6,511 nt of DNA from Actinoplanes liguriensis (GTDB taxonomy: Bacteria > Actinomycetota > Actinomycetes > Mycobacteriales > Micromonosporaceae). This document shows, one piece after another, positions 1 to 5,444 of this stretch. Numbering within the stretch: position 1 is the first letter of the stretch; each line of letters begins with the position of its first letter. The translations under genes and the position numbers were made by a program. Below the pieces are notes generated by a model. The model saw only the letters and a list, made by a program, of their open reading frames with translations. It was not told where the DNA came from and made no database searches. The stretch is from contig KL571370.1 of the NCBI GenBank assembly GCA_000715855.1, positions 22,279 through 28,789 on the forward strand. The letters run 5' to 3'.

Positions 1-1
1 C

Positions 2-552
2 CTGCCACAGCCGCGGCCGAGCACCCGGCGGTTGAGCCTGATGCCGTACGCGGCGGTGCTCGCCACCGGCGGCCTGCTGCTGTTCAGCGCGCTCACGCAC
101 ACCGCCGACCTGGTCGCGATCGCGCTCGGCTCGGTCACCGTCACCCTGCTGGTCGCCGGCCGGCAACTGGTCGCGCTGCGGGACAACCTGCTGCTCGTCG
201 ACGACCTGGACCACCGGGCGACCCACGACGTGCTGACCGGGCTGCCGAACCGGACCGTCCTGGCCGGCGAGATCGACGCCGCGCTCGCCGCCGGCCCGGC
301 CCTGGTCAGCGCCGCGCTGATCGACCTCGACGACTTCAAGGAGATCAACGACGACCTCGGGCATGCGGTCGGCGACGCGCTGCTGATCGCGGTCGCCGAG
401 CGGATCGCCGCCCAGGTGCCCGCGGACGCGGTCGTCGCGCGGCTCGGCGGCGACGAGTACGCGCTGCTGCTGCGCTCCGGCGACCACGCCGCGACCCTCG
501 ACGCGATCGCCGCGCAACTGCGCCTGCCGGTCCGCGCCGCCGGGCACGAGCA
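2..552 (+). CDS. GGDEF-EAL protein, N-terminal part (membrane segments and GGDEF domain), broken
   Basis: Left half of a predicted cyclic-di-GMP turnover protein. The frame is open to the left edge, so the true start lies outside the window. Two hydrophobic stretches (about 44-94 and 107-166) look like the last membrane segments of an N-terminal sensor region. A short linker (LVALRDNLLLVDDLDHR) leads into the GGDEF domain: HDVLTGLPNR, then IDLDDFKEIND with the metal-binding Asp at 323-325, and the signature GGDEY at 446-460 (Tyr in place of Phe is common). The RxxD product-inhibition site, expected just before GGDEY, is absent: the residues there are PADA. The domain stops about 31 residues after GGDEY, before the expected SIGVA and ADxAMYxAK segments, exactly where adapter sequence begins. 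By family knowledge it would be a membrane-bound diguanylate cyclase. In the real genome it should be continuous with the EAL part at 589-1434. Confidence 0.9.
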
Positions 553-588
553 TGTCTCTTATACACATCTGATGTGTATAAGAGACAG
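553..588. other. Back-to-back Tn5 mosaic ends: sequencing adapter junction (artefact)
   Basis: The left arm TGTCTCTTATACACATCT (553-570) and right arm GATGTGTATAAGAGACAG (571-588) each match 18 of the 19 bases of the Tn5 transposase mosaic end used in Nextera libraries, placed head to head. The arms form a perfect 17-base inverted repeat around a single T at 570. Local base composition is AT-rich, unlike everything around it. There is no transposase, no cargo and no target duplication, and the host gene loses sequence and frame here. The full mate-pair junction would carry one extra A at the centre and a C at 552. I read this as adapter left in the assembly, possibly used to close a gap. Translations across it give the strings CLLYTSDVYKR and SYTHLMCIRDR, which I recall as recurrent contaminant peptides in databases. 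Confidence 0.96.
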
Positions 589-1434
589 GCGAAGGGCCAG
601 GGCAAGGGCCGTCAGGTCGGCTACACCGCGGAGATGGACCAGCGCACCGCCGAGCAGTCGCGCCTCGCCGCGGACCTGCGGACGGCACTCGACACCGAGC
701 AGTTGTACCTGCTCTACCAGCCGATCGTGTCGATGCCCGGCGGCGAGCTGTTCGGCGTCGAGGCCCTCGTCCGCTGGAACCATCCGGACCGCGGTCCGGT
801 GAGCCCGGTCGTGTTCATCCCGGCCGCCGAACGCACCGGGCTGATCGTGCCGCTGGGCGCGTGGATCCTTGAGGAGGCGTGCCGGCAGGGCGCCGCGTGG
901 CTCTACGAACACGGGGACGCGAGTCCGAAAACGGTCACTGTCAACGTCTCCGCGCGCCAGCTCCGGGAAGCCGGATTCGCCGACGAGGTGGACGCGGTGC
1001 TGCGGCGTACCGGCCTGCCCGCGCACGTGCTCACCGTCGAGATCACCGAGACCGCGGTCTTCGACGGGGGCACCGCGCTCACCGAGCTCAAGGCCATCGC
1101 CGCGCTCGGCGTCAACATCGCACTCGACGACTTCGGCACCGGGCACTCGTCGCTCAGCCTGCTGCGCACCTGCCCGGCGGACATCCTCAAGGTCGACAAG
1201 TCGTTCGTGGACGACATCACCGAGGGTGGTCAGCACGCGGTGGTCACCGCCGCGCTCATCCACATCTGTGACGGTCTGCGCCTGCGGGCCGTCGCCGAGG
1301 GTGTGGAGACCGCGGACCAGGCCGCGGAGCTGCACCGGCTCGGCTATCGGTACGCGCAGGGTTACCACTACGCGAGGCCGCTGCCGGCTGAGCAGATCCC
1401 CGCGTACCGGCCTCCGCTCAAGGTCGCGGTCTGA
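589..1434 (+). CDS. GGDEF-EAL protein, C-terminal part (EAL phosphodiesterase domain), broken
   Basis: Right half of the same cyclic-di-GMP protein. The first residues after the adapter, AKGQGKGR, are the usual end of a GGDEF domain (AMYxAK-x-GKGR), so genuine sequence resumes here. The EAL domain looks complete and catalytic: EAL at 760-768, the Asn of NVSARQ (943-945), the Glu of EITET (1039-1041), DDFGTG (1126-1143), KVDKSFV with Lys at 1189-1191, AEGVET with Glu at 1297-1299, and YAQGYHYARPL near the end. These are the metal and substrate ligands known for the family, which hydrolyses cyclic-di-GMP to pGpG. The TGA stop is at 1432-1434. The apparent GTG start at 574 lies inside adapter sequence and is not real; no start should be assigned. 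With both domains apparently active, the intact protein could either make or degrade the messenger depending on its sensor region. Confidence 0.93.
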   Translation, partial: AKGQGKGRQVGYTAEMDQRTAEQSRLAADLRTALDTEQLYLLYQPIVSMPGGELFGVEALVRWNHPDRGPVSPVVFIPAAERTGLIVPLGAWILEEACRQGAAWLYEHGDASPKTVTVNVSARQLREAGFADEVDAVLRRTGLPAHVLTVEITETAVFDGGTALTELKAIAALGVNIALDDFGTGHSSLSLLRTCPADILKVDKSFVDDITEGGQHAVVTAALIHICDGLRLRAVAEGVETADQAAELHRLGYRYAQGYHYARPLPAEQIPAYRPPLKVAV

Positions 1435-1477
1435 CCCGATCTGCCGGTACGGCGTGAGCACCGCGCCGCGGCCGGCC

Positions 1478-1498
1478 CGCCGTTCTCTCTCCACGGCG
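1478..1498. terminator. Possible short hairpin between convergent genes
   Basis: CGCCGT (1478-1483) and ACGGCG (1493-1498) form a perfect 6-base inverted repeat around a 9-base pyrimidine loop. It lies in the 84-base gap between the EAL stop and the stop of the minus-strand LysR gene. There is no T-tract on either side, so termination is only a guess from position. Confidence 0.3.
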
Positions 1499-1518
1499 AA
1501 GTGCTGGTCGATCCGTGT

Positions 1519-2358
1519 CTAGAGGCGCGTGGCGGTGCGGACCAGGACGGCCAGCGCGCGTGAACGGCTGTGCGGCGGCCAGGCGATCACCGTCGTGACC
1601 GGCGCCGCGTCGAGCACCGGCACCGCCCTGATGGTCTCCGGCAGGTGGACGCAGGCCGACTCCGGCGTGACCATGCACGCCCGGCCCAGCGAGACCAGCT
1701 GCAACACCTGCGTGTTGTCGCGCACCTGCGGCCCGGGACCGTCCGGATAGGTGCCGTCCCGCCGGGGCCAGCGCGGCAACGGCAAACCGGGCAGATCGTT
1801 CACCTCGGCCAGCCGCACGTGTTCCCGGGTGGTCAGCGGATGACCGGCCGGCAGGAGCAGCACCTGGCGCTCCGACCACAGCTCCTCCACGTCGAACCCG
1901 GCCGTCGAGTCGAACGGCAGATGCAGCAGCGCCACGTCGGCCCGCCCGTCGCGCAGCATCCGCTCCTGCTCCGCGATTCCACAAAGGACGACTTCCAGCG
2001 GTACGGAATCCGGCTCCGCCTCGTAGACGTCGAGCAACTTGGCCAGCCGCTCCGTCGACGCCCCCGCCTTGGTGACCAGCACCAGCCCGGCCTGCCCCTG
2101 CGCCGCCCGCCTGGTGCGCCGCTCGGCGGCCTCGACCGCGTCCAGCGCCGCCCGCGCCTCGCGCAGCAGCACCGAGCCGGCCTCGGTCAGCGACGCCCCG
2201 CGGCTGGAGCGTTCCAGCAGCGTGACGCCGAGCCGCCTCTCGAGCAGGCTGATCGCCCGGGACAGCGGCGGCTGCGCGATGCCCAGCCGCGCGGCGGCCC
2301 GCACGAAGTTCAGCTCCTCGGCGACCGCCACGAAATAGCGCAGCTCCCGTGTCTCCAT
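1519..2358 (-). CDS. LysR-type transcriptional regulator
   Basis: A 279-residue LysR-family DNA-binding regulator. The start METRELRYFVAVAEELNF is the classic family N-terminus and fixes the ATG at 2358, although the frame stays open far upstream. The winged helix-turn-helix covers about residues 1-60, with FVRAAARLGIAQPPLSRAI as the recognition segment, followed by LLERRLGVTLLER and LTEAG. The rest, about 88-279, is the effector-binding domain. The length is slightly below the usual 290-310. It is divergent from the dehydrogenase gene at 2443 with an 84-base gap holding a T-N11-A operator 13 bases upstream of its own start, which suggests autoregulation and control of the neighbour. No clear ribosome binding site is visible. 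A -10-like TATAGC on the minus strand (2373-2368) would give a nearly leaderless message. The inducer is unknown. Confidence 0.93.
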   Translation of the reverse strand: METRELRYFVAVAEELNFVRAAARLGIAQPPLSRAISLLERRLGVTLLERSSRGASLTEAGSVLLREARAALDAVEAAERRTRRAAQGQAGLVLVTKAGASTERLAKLLDVYEAEPDSVPLEVVLCGIAEQERMLRDGRADVALLHLPFDSTAGFDVEELWSERQVLLLPAGHPLTTREHVRLAEVNDLPGLPLPRWPRRDGTYPDGPGPQVRDNTQVLQLVSLGRACMVTPESACVHLPETIRAVPVLDAAPVTTVIAWPPHSRSRALAVLVRTATRL

Positions 2359-2370
2359 GGCGGCCACGCT

Positions 2371-2385
2371 ATACCCGTGGGGTAT
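2371..2385. promoter_or_regulatory. LysR-type operator (T-N11-A) in divergent promoter
   Basis: ATACCC-GTG-GGGTAT is a perfect 6-base inverted repeat with a 3-base centre. It contains T-N11-A (T at 2372, A at 2384), the known consensus geometry of LysR-family binding sites. It sits in the only gap between the LysR gene and the reductase gene. Each half overlaps a possible -10 element: TATAGC on the minus strand (2373-2368) toward the regulator and TATGGG on the plus strand (2383-2388) toward the reductase. Neither has a convincing -35. The site is visible in the sequence; binding by this regulator is inferred. Confidence 0.7.
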
Positions 2386-2442
2386 GGGACGCCCACCCGA
2401 TCGGTGTTGGCCCTTCTCGCGCTCCAGGGACAGGCTTCTTGC

Positions 2443-3168
2443 ATGAGCGAACGAACGATTGCGCTGGTCACCGGCGCCAACAAGGGCATCGGCTACGAGA
2501 TCGCGGCGGGCCTCGGCGCCCAGGGCCTGACCGTCGGCGTGGGTGCCCGGGACGACACCCGCCGGGAGGAGGCGGTCGCCAAACTGCGGGCGGCCGGGGT
2601 CGACGCGTTCGGCGTGCCCCTCGACGTCACCGACGACGCCAGCGTCACCGCCGCCGCGGAGCTGATCACCTCGCGCTACGGCCGGCTCGACGTCTTGGTC
2701 AACAACGCCGGCATCACCGGCAGCGTCCCGCAGGAACCCACCGTGGTCGACCCGGCGATCATCCGCACGGTCGTCGAGACGAACGTCATCGGCGTCATCC
2801 GCGTGACGAACGCGCTGCTCCCGCTGCTGCGCCAGGCTCCGTCCCCGCGGATCGTGAACATGTCGAGCAGCGTCGGCTCGGTGACCCGCCAGACGGCGCC
2901 GGACGCCATGACGGGACCGATCGCGGCGGCGTACTCCCCGTCGAAGACGTTCCTGAACGCGGTCACCGTCCAATACGCGAAGGAGCTCGCCGACACGAAC
3001 ATCCTGATCAACCTGGCCTGCCCGGGCTACTGCGCCACGGACCTGAACGGCTTCCGCGGCCACCGCACCGCCGAGCAGGGCGCGGCCACCGCCATCCGCC
3101 TGGCGACACTCCCCGACGGCGGCCCCACGGGCGCCTTCTTCGACGACGACGGCCCCGTCCCCTGGTGA
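2443..3168 (+). CDS. Short-chain dehydrogenase/reductase (NADPH-type, carbonyl-reductase-like)
   Basis: A 241-residue classical SDR enzyme, probably cytosolic and acting on a carbonyl or alcohol substrate that cannot be named. Cofactor motif TGANKGIG is at residues 10-17. Arg36 at the end of the second strand favours NADP(H) over NAD(H). NNAG is at 87-90. The catalytic tetrad is Asn114, a Ser in the MSSS run (141-143), Tyr164 and Lys168 (YSPSK). The C-terminus FFDDDGPVPW resembles that of carbonyl/menthone-reductase-like SDRs. The length is typical. The ATG at 2443 is chosen because the TG-rich first strand follows directly; the frame upstream is open but antisense to the LysR gene. A weak AGGGA lies at 2426-2430. 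Divergent LysR control is a common arrangement for such enzymes and is the likely regulation here. Confidence 0.94.
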   Translation: MSERTIALVTGANKGIGYEIAAGLGAQGLTVGVGARDDTRREEAVAKLRAAGVDAFGVPLDVTDDASVTAAAELITSRYGRLDVLVNNAGITGSVPQEPTVVDPAIIRTVVETNVIGVIRVTNALLPLLRQAPSPRIVNMSSSVGSVTRQTAPDAMTGPIAAAYSPSKTFLNAVTVQYAKELADTNILINLACPGYCATDLNGFRGHRTAEQGAATAIRLATLPDGGPTGAFFDDDGPVPW

Positions 3169-3216
3169 CCACCTGACCCGCGCCGCGACCTGCTGCTGCG
3201 CCGGTGCCGGCTTCCG

Positions 3217-3269
3217 GGCTGGCGCTCACCGTGGTTTTGCGCGTCCGATAACCACGGTGAGGCCCAGCC
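3217..3269. terminator. Long hairpin downstream of the reductase gene, likely terminator
   Basis: The arms 3225-3236 and 3250-3261 are perfect 12-base reverse complements around a 13-base loop. Pairing continues outward to 3217 and 3269 with only two mismatches, giving 18 of 20 pairs. It begins 49 bases after the reductase stop. There is no T-tract, which is usual for hairpin terminators in high-GC actinomycetes. It is also the first half of a repeat cluster, so termination may not be its only role. Confidence 0.5.
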
Positions 3270-3337
3270 GGCGACCGTGCCTCTGGGCTGGTCCTCACGG
3301 TTGTCGTCGACCCGCATTGCCGCCGTGAGCGCCGGCC
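3217..3337. repeat. Four-copy alternating repeat cluster forming two tandem hairpins
   Basis: One unit, roughly GGGCTGG-N2-CTCACSGTGG, occurs four times in alternating orientation: plus at 3217-3236, minus at 3250-3269, plus at 3286-3301 and minus at 3322-3337. The first pair makes a near-perfect long hairpin. The second makes a weaker one with a CTCACGG/CCGTGAG core (3294-3300 and 3323-3329) and outer pairs including G-U. This occupies much of the 368-base gap between the reductase and the pectate lyase. The rest of the gap to about 3440 shows no gene and no other clear signal. It may be a dispersed palindromic repeat family or a double terminator; I do not recognise it. Confidence 0.55.
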
Positions 3338-3441
3338 GGCCCGCGGCTTCGCCCGGCAGTGCCAACGCACGCATCGGACATCCCCGTCGGTCGATCTTCG
3401 GCGCCGGGGAACGGCAGACCACACGTACGGCGAAACTGCTC

Positions 3442-3471
3442 TTGATCTGATCATCGATCAGCCTCTATGGT
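3442..3471 (+). promoter_or_regulatory. Probable sigma-70-type promoter of the pectate lyase gene
   Basis: TTGATC (3442-3447) and TATGGT (3466-3471) resemble the -35 and -10 hexamers of the main vegetative sigma factor, with an 18-base spacer. Transcription would begin near 3478, giving a leader of about 60 bases. The surrounding bases are noticeably less GC-rich than the flanks. The placement is supported by two inverted repeats located exactly in the spacer and at the predicted start point. Confidence 0.55.
3447..3461. promoter_or_regulatory. Inverted repeat in the promoter spacer, possible operator
   Basis: CTGATC-ATC-GATCAG is a perfect 6-base inverted repeat with a 3-base centre. It lies between the proposed -35 and -10 of the pectate lyase promoter and overlaps the last base of the -35. 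A protein bound here would block RNA polymerase. The cognate regulator is not apparent in the window. Confidence 0.4.
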
Positions 3472-3476
3472 CCCGA

Positions 3477-3490
3477 GGAAAGCGCTTTCC
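3477..3490. promoter_or_regulatory. LacI-family-type operator at the pectate lyase start point
   Basis: GGAAAGCGCTTTCC is a perfect 14-base palindrome with a central CG. This form is characteristic of LacI-family operators that control carbohydrate-use genes in actinomycetes. It begins six bases after the proposed -10, over the expected transcription start, where a bound repressor would stop initiation. No LacI-family gene is in the window, so the regulator would be encoded elsewhere. The assignment rests on motif shape and on the sugar-related target gene. Confidence 0.6.
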
Positions 3491-3536
3491 CCCCAATGAA
3501 GGCGCTGCCTCATCCCCACGAAGAAGGCGGAAATCG

Positions 3537-4736
3537 ATGAAACGCTCAGTCGCTCTACGGTGGACAGCCGGAGCGGCCACCCTGATCACGAGCGCCGCGA
3601 TCATGGTGGCGCTACCGACGCCACAGGCCATGGCAGCCGACAACCTGAGCCTCAGCGCCGGCGCCGACGGGTCCAGCAAGGCCAGCGGCACCAGCTACGG
3701 CAACGTCCGCGACGGCGACGCCGCCACCTACTGGTCCCCGACCGGCGCGACCGGCTACGTCTCGGTCAAGTGGAGCAGCGCCATGACGGTCTCCTCGGCC
3801 GTCGTCAAGCAGGCCTCCGGCGGCGGGACGATCAGCTCCTGGCGGGTGCTCAACGCCGACAGCGGCGCGGTCCTGACCAGCGGCAGCGGCACTCCGAGCA
3901 CCATCTCGTTCGGCTCGACCTCGCTGAAGAAGCTCACCTTCGAGATCCTCGCCGCGTCGGCCGCGCCGCGGATCGCCGAGCTCGAGACCTACAACGGCGG
4001 CGGCTCCACCCCGACCACCAGCCCCACCGCGAGCCCGAGCCCGACCAGCGGCACCGGCACCCCGACCGGGGCGTGGCCGAGTTCGGCCGGCTCGGTGTCG
4101 GTCTCCGGAACGATCAACGTCACCGGGACGTACGACGGTGGCATGAAGACCTTCTGCTGCATCGGTGACGGATCCCAGGACGAGGACCAGGACCCGATGT
4201 TCAGCATCGCCAACGGCGGCACCCTGCAGAACGTCATCATCGGCTCCCCGGCCGGTGACGGCGTGCACTGCGAGGGCACCTGCACGATCAAGAACGTGTG
4301 GTGGAACGACATCGGCGAGGACGCGGCCACCTTCAAGGGCACCGGCGGTGGCACCAGCTATGTCATCGGCGGCGGCGCGAAGTCCGGCAGCGACAAGACG
4401 TTCCAGCACAACGGCAACGGCACGGTCAGCATCTCGGGCTTCTACCTCAGCGGCTCCGGCAAGCTCTACCGCGCCTGCGGCAACTGCACCACGTCCTACC
4501 AGCGCAACGTCAAGATCGACAACGTGCTGCTGAACGACATCGACATGGTCGCCGGGATCAACACCAACTGGGGTGACACCGCCACCATCACCCGGGTGAC
4601 GCTCACCAACAGCTCCAGCGCGGTGGTCTGCGGGCAGTACAAGGGCGTGGCCAAGGGCAGCGAGCCGACCTACCTCGGCGAGGGCTGGAACAACGCCAAC
4701 TGCAAGGTCACCCAGAGCGACATCACCTACAAGTAG
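3537..4736 (+). CDS. Secreted pectate lyase, polysaccharide lyase family 3, with N-terminal discoidin-like domain
   Basis: A 399-residue exported enzyme that should cleave polygalacturonate by beta-elimination with calcium. Residues 1-33 form a signal peptide: MKRS..R, a hydrophobic core, and cleavage after PQAMA. Residues about 35-152 look like an F5/8 type C (discoidin-like) carbohydrate-binding domain (NVRDGDAATYWSP, WRVLNADSGAVLTSGSG, APRIAELETY). A Gly/Ser/Thr/Pro linker spans 154-178. The remainder is a family 3 lyase domain: GDGVHCEGTC (Asp241, Glu246), GEDAATFKG (Glu261, Asp262, Lys267), DKTFQHNG (Lys287) and GKLYRACGNC (Arg312, Cys314, Cys317), all typical of the family's acidic calcium site and basic catalytic groove. 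A purine-rich AGAAGGCGG (3522-3530) precedes the ATG and fixes the start. It is a single-gene unit with its own promoter, operators and terminator. Role: use of plant pectin; substrate fine specificity is not visible. Confidence 0.94.
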   Translation: MKRSVALRWTAGAATLITSAAIMVALPTPQAMAADNLSLSAGADGSSKASGTSYGNVRDGDAATYWSPTGATGYVSVKWSSAMTVSSAVVKQASGGGTISSWRVLNADSGAVLTSGSGTPSTISFGSTSLKKLTFEILAASAAPRIAELETYNGGGSTPTTSPTASPSPTSGTGTPTGAWPSSAGSVSVSGTINVTGTYDGGMKTFCCIGDGSQDEDQDPMFSIANGGTLQNVIIGSPAGDGVHCEGTCTIKNVWWNDIGEDAATFKGTGGGTSYVIGGGAKSGSDKTFQHNGNGTVSISGFYLSGSGKLYRACGNCTTSYQRNVKIDNVLLNDIDMVAGINTNWGDTATITRVTLTNSSSAVVCGQYKGVAKGSEPTYLGEGWNNANCKVTQSDITYK

Positions 4737-4751
4737 CCCGGCGTGAAGGCC

Positions 4752-4779
4752 GCCCGGCACCGGAGCCGCGGTGCCGGGC
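4752..4779. terminator. Strong bidirectional hairpin terminator between convergent genes
   Basis: GCCCGGCACC (4752-4761) and GGTGCCGGGC (4770-4779) are perfect 10-base complements, with one more G-C pair inside, around a short loop. It fills the 45-base gap between the pectate lyase stop (4736) and the minus-strand TetR stop (4782), so it could serve both genes. There is no T-tract. Confidence 0.78.
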
Positions 4780-4781
4780 AG

Positions 4782-5378
4782 TCAGCGTTCGAGGAGCTCG
4801 CGGGCCAGCACCGCGGTGAGCCAGGCCTCGGACCTGTCCAGTGACCAGCCGAGATCGTCGCCGCGGATGAACCAGGCGGCGTTGCACAGATGCAGCCACA
4901 GGATGTCGGCCGCCTGCTCGGCGTCGACGCCGTCACGCAGCGCGCCGATGGCGGACAGCCGGCCCGCGGCCAGCCGCAGGGCGTTGCGCAGACTCTCGTG
5001 CGCGACCTGCATGCTCTCCCGGACACCGGGCTCCTGCGGCGCCGCGGCGACGACCTGGCGCATCAGGGCCGACCACTTCTCGAACCGGACCCGGGTCGCG
5101 CCGACGAGCAGCCGGATCAGCCGCTCCGGATCGGTGGCGGCCGCGAGCTCGGCCAGCACCTCGGCGTTCTCCTGAGAGTTCACGGCCGTCTCGATCAGCG
5201 TGCGCAGCAGTCCGTTCTTGCCGCCGCCGACGGCGTAGACCGTGGCCGGTGCGACCCGCGCGGCGCCCGCGATCTGCTCCACCTTCGTCGCGAAGTAGCC
5301 GTGCTCGGTGAAGAGCTCGCGCGCCGCTTCGAGGATGGCCACGCGGGTTATCTCCGCGTACTCCGTACGACGATTCAT
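4782..5378 (-). CDS. TetR-family transcriptional regulator
   Basis: A 198-residue TetR-type regulator, normal length for the family. The N-terminal DNA-binding domain is clear: ITRVAILEAARELFTEHGY (10-28), then the helix-turn-helix VEQIAGAARVAPATVYAVGG (33-52) and KNGLL. The variant TVYAVGGGK, in place of the common TVYxxFxxK, is of a type seen in actinomycete members. The rest is a helical ligand-binding domain with no recognisable ligand clue. The ATG at 5378 is the natural start because the family's short N-terminal arm follows it. It is divergent from the alpha/beta hydrolase at 5473, with a perfect 18-base palindrome in the 94-base gap. The usual model is repression of the hydrolase and itself until a small ligand binds. 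A possible leaderless transcript is described with its promoter. Confidence 0.93.
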   Translation of the reverse strand: MNRRTEYAEITRVAILEAARELFTEHGYFATKVEQIAGAARVAPATVYAVGGGKNGLLRTLIETAVNSQENAEVLAELAAATDPERLIRLLVGATRVRFEKWSALMRQVVAAAPQEPGVRESMQVAHESLRNALRLAAGRLSAIGALRDGVDAEQAADILWLHLCNAAWFIRGDDLGWSLDRSEAWLTAVLARELLER

Positions 5379-5384
5379 GCGGCG

Positions 5385-5413
5385 ATCCTAGTCCTCGGAG
5401 CCACATCTGCTCA
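5385..5413 (-). promoter_or_regulatory. Possible promoter of the TetR gene, leaderless
   Basis: On the minus strand TGAGCA (5413-5408) and TAGGAT (5390-5385) are separated by 17 bases. Initiation six to seven bases after TAGGAT would fall on the A of the ATG at 5378, giving a leaderless message, which is common in actinomycetes. The -35 is weak. The 18-base palindrome adjoins its -35, so a bound repressor could interfere. Confidence 0.35.
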
Positions 5414-5430
5414 TCAGAGTCGACTCTGAT
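5413..5430. promoter_or_regulatory. TetR-type operator, perfect 18-base palindrome
   Basis: ATCAGAGTCGACTCTGAT is perfectly self-complementary and lies in the gap between the TetR gene and the divergent hydrolase gene. Length, symmetry and position fit a TetR-family operator. It covers the region where the hydrolase promoter's -35 must lie (a -10 is at 5439-5444) and touches the likely -35 of the TetR gene, so one site could control both directions. The palindrome is seen directly; its binding partner is inferred from context. Confidence 0.8.
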
Positions 5431-5438
5431 CAAGATGC

Positions 5439-5444
5439 TATGGT
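5439..5444 (+). promoter_or_regulatory. -10 element of the hydrolase promoter
   Basis: TATGGT is identical to the -10 proposed for the pectate lyase. No good -35 is found; the expected place (about 5415-5421) is inside the palindrome. Transcription from about 5451 would leave a leader of about 22 bases containing the ribosome binding site, so the in-frame ATG at 5440 cannot be the start under this model. Confidence 0.5.

Noticed and set aside
553..588. Natural transposon end, mini-Tn5 insertion or regulatory hairpin
   Set aside because: Only the two mosaic ends are present, with no transposase, cargo or 9-base target duplication, and host coding sequence is lost at the site. Library adapter explains it better.
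345..605. Minus-strand 86-residue frame
   Set aside because: It starts from antisense EAL/adapter sequence, contains the adapter peptide CLLYTSDVYKR, and otherwise is a low-complexity Arg/Ala shadow of the GGDEF gene.
553..802. Continuation of the GGDEF frame past the adapter to 802
   Set aside because: After 552 the translation is adapter followed by an Arg-rich out-of-frame reading of the EAL gene.
574..1434. EAL protein starting at GTG 574
   Set aside because: The first five codons (MYKRQ) are adapter sequence; the real protein continues from the GGDEF domain.
559..1494. Minus-strand 311-residue frame opposite the EAL domain
   Set aside because: It mirrors the EAL gene, whose conserved catalytic motifs are clear, and its start region lies in adapter sequence.
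1570..2442. Long N-terminal extension of the reductase
   Set aside because: This is antisense LysR sequence, rich in Arg/Gln/Pro; the cofactor-binding strand starts right after ATG 2443.
2359..3063. Long N-terminal extension of the LysR protein
   Set aside because: The frame is open antisense to the reductase by GC bias only; METRELRYF at 2358 is the standard LysR start and the operator lies just upstream.
3217..3337. CRISPR-like array
   Set aside because: Units alternate in orientation, differ from each other, have no uniform spacers, and no cas gene is nearby.
3008..3454. Minus-strand frames of 131 and 148 residues over the 3169-3454 gap
   Set aside because: Both are Arg/Gly-rich, overlap the reductase end and the palindromic repeats, and show no recognisable domain.
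3612..4760. Minus-strand 382-residue frame
   Set aside because: It is an antisense shadow of the pectate lyase with Val/Gly/Ala-rich low complexity.
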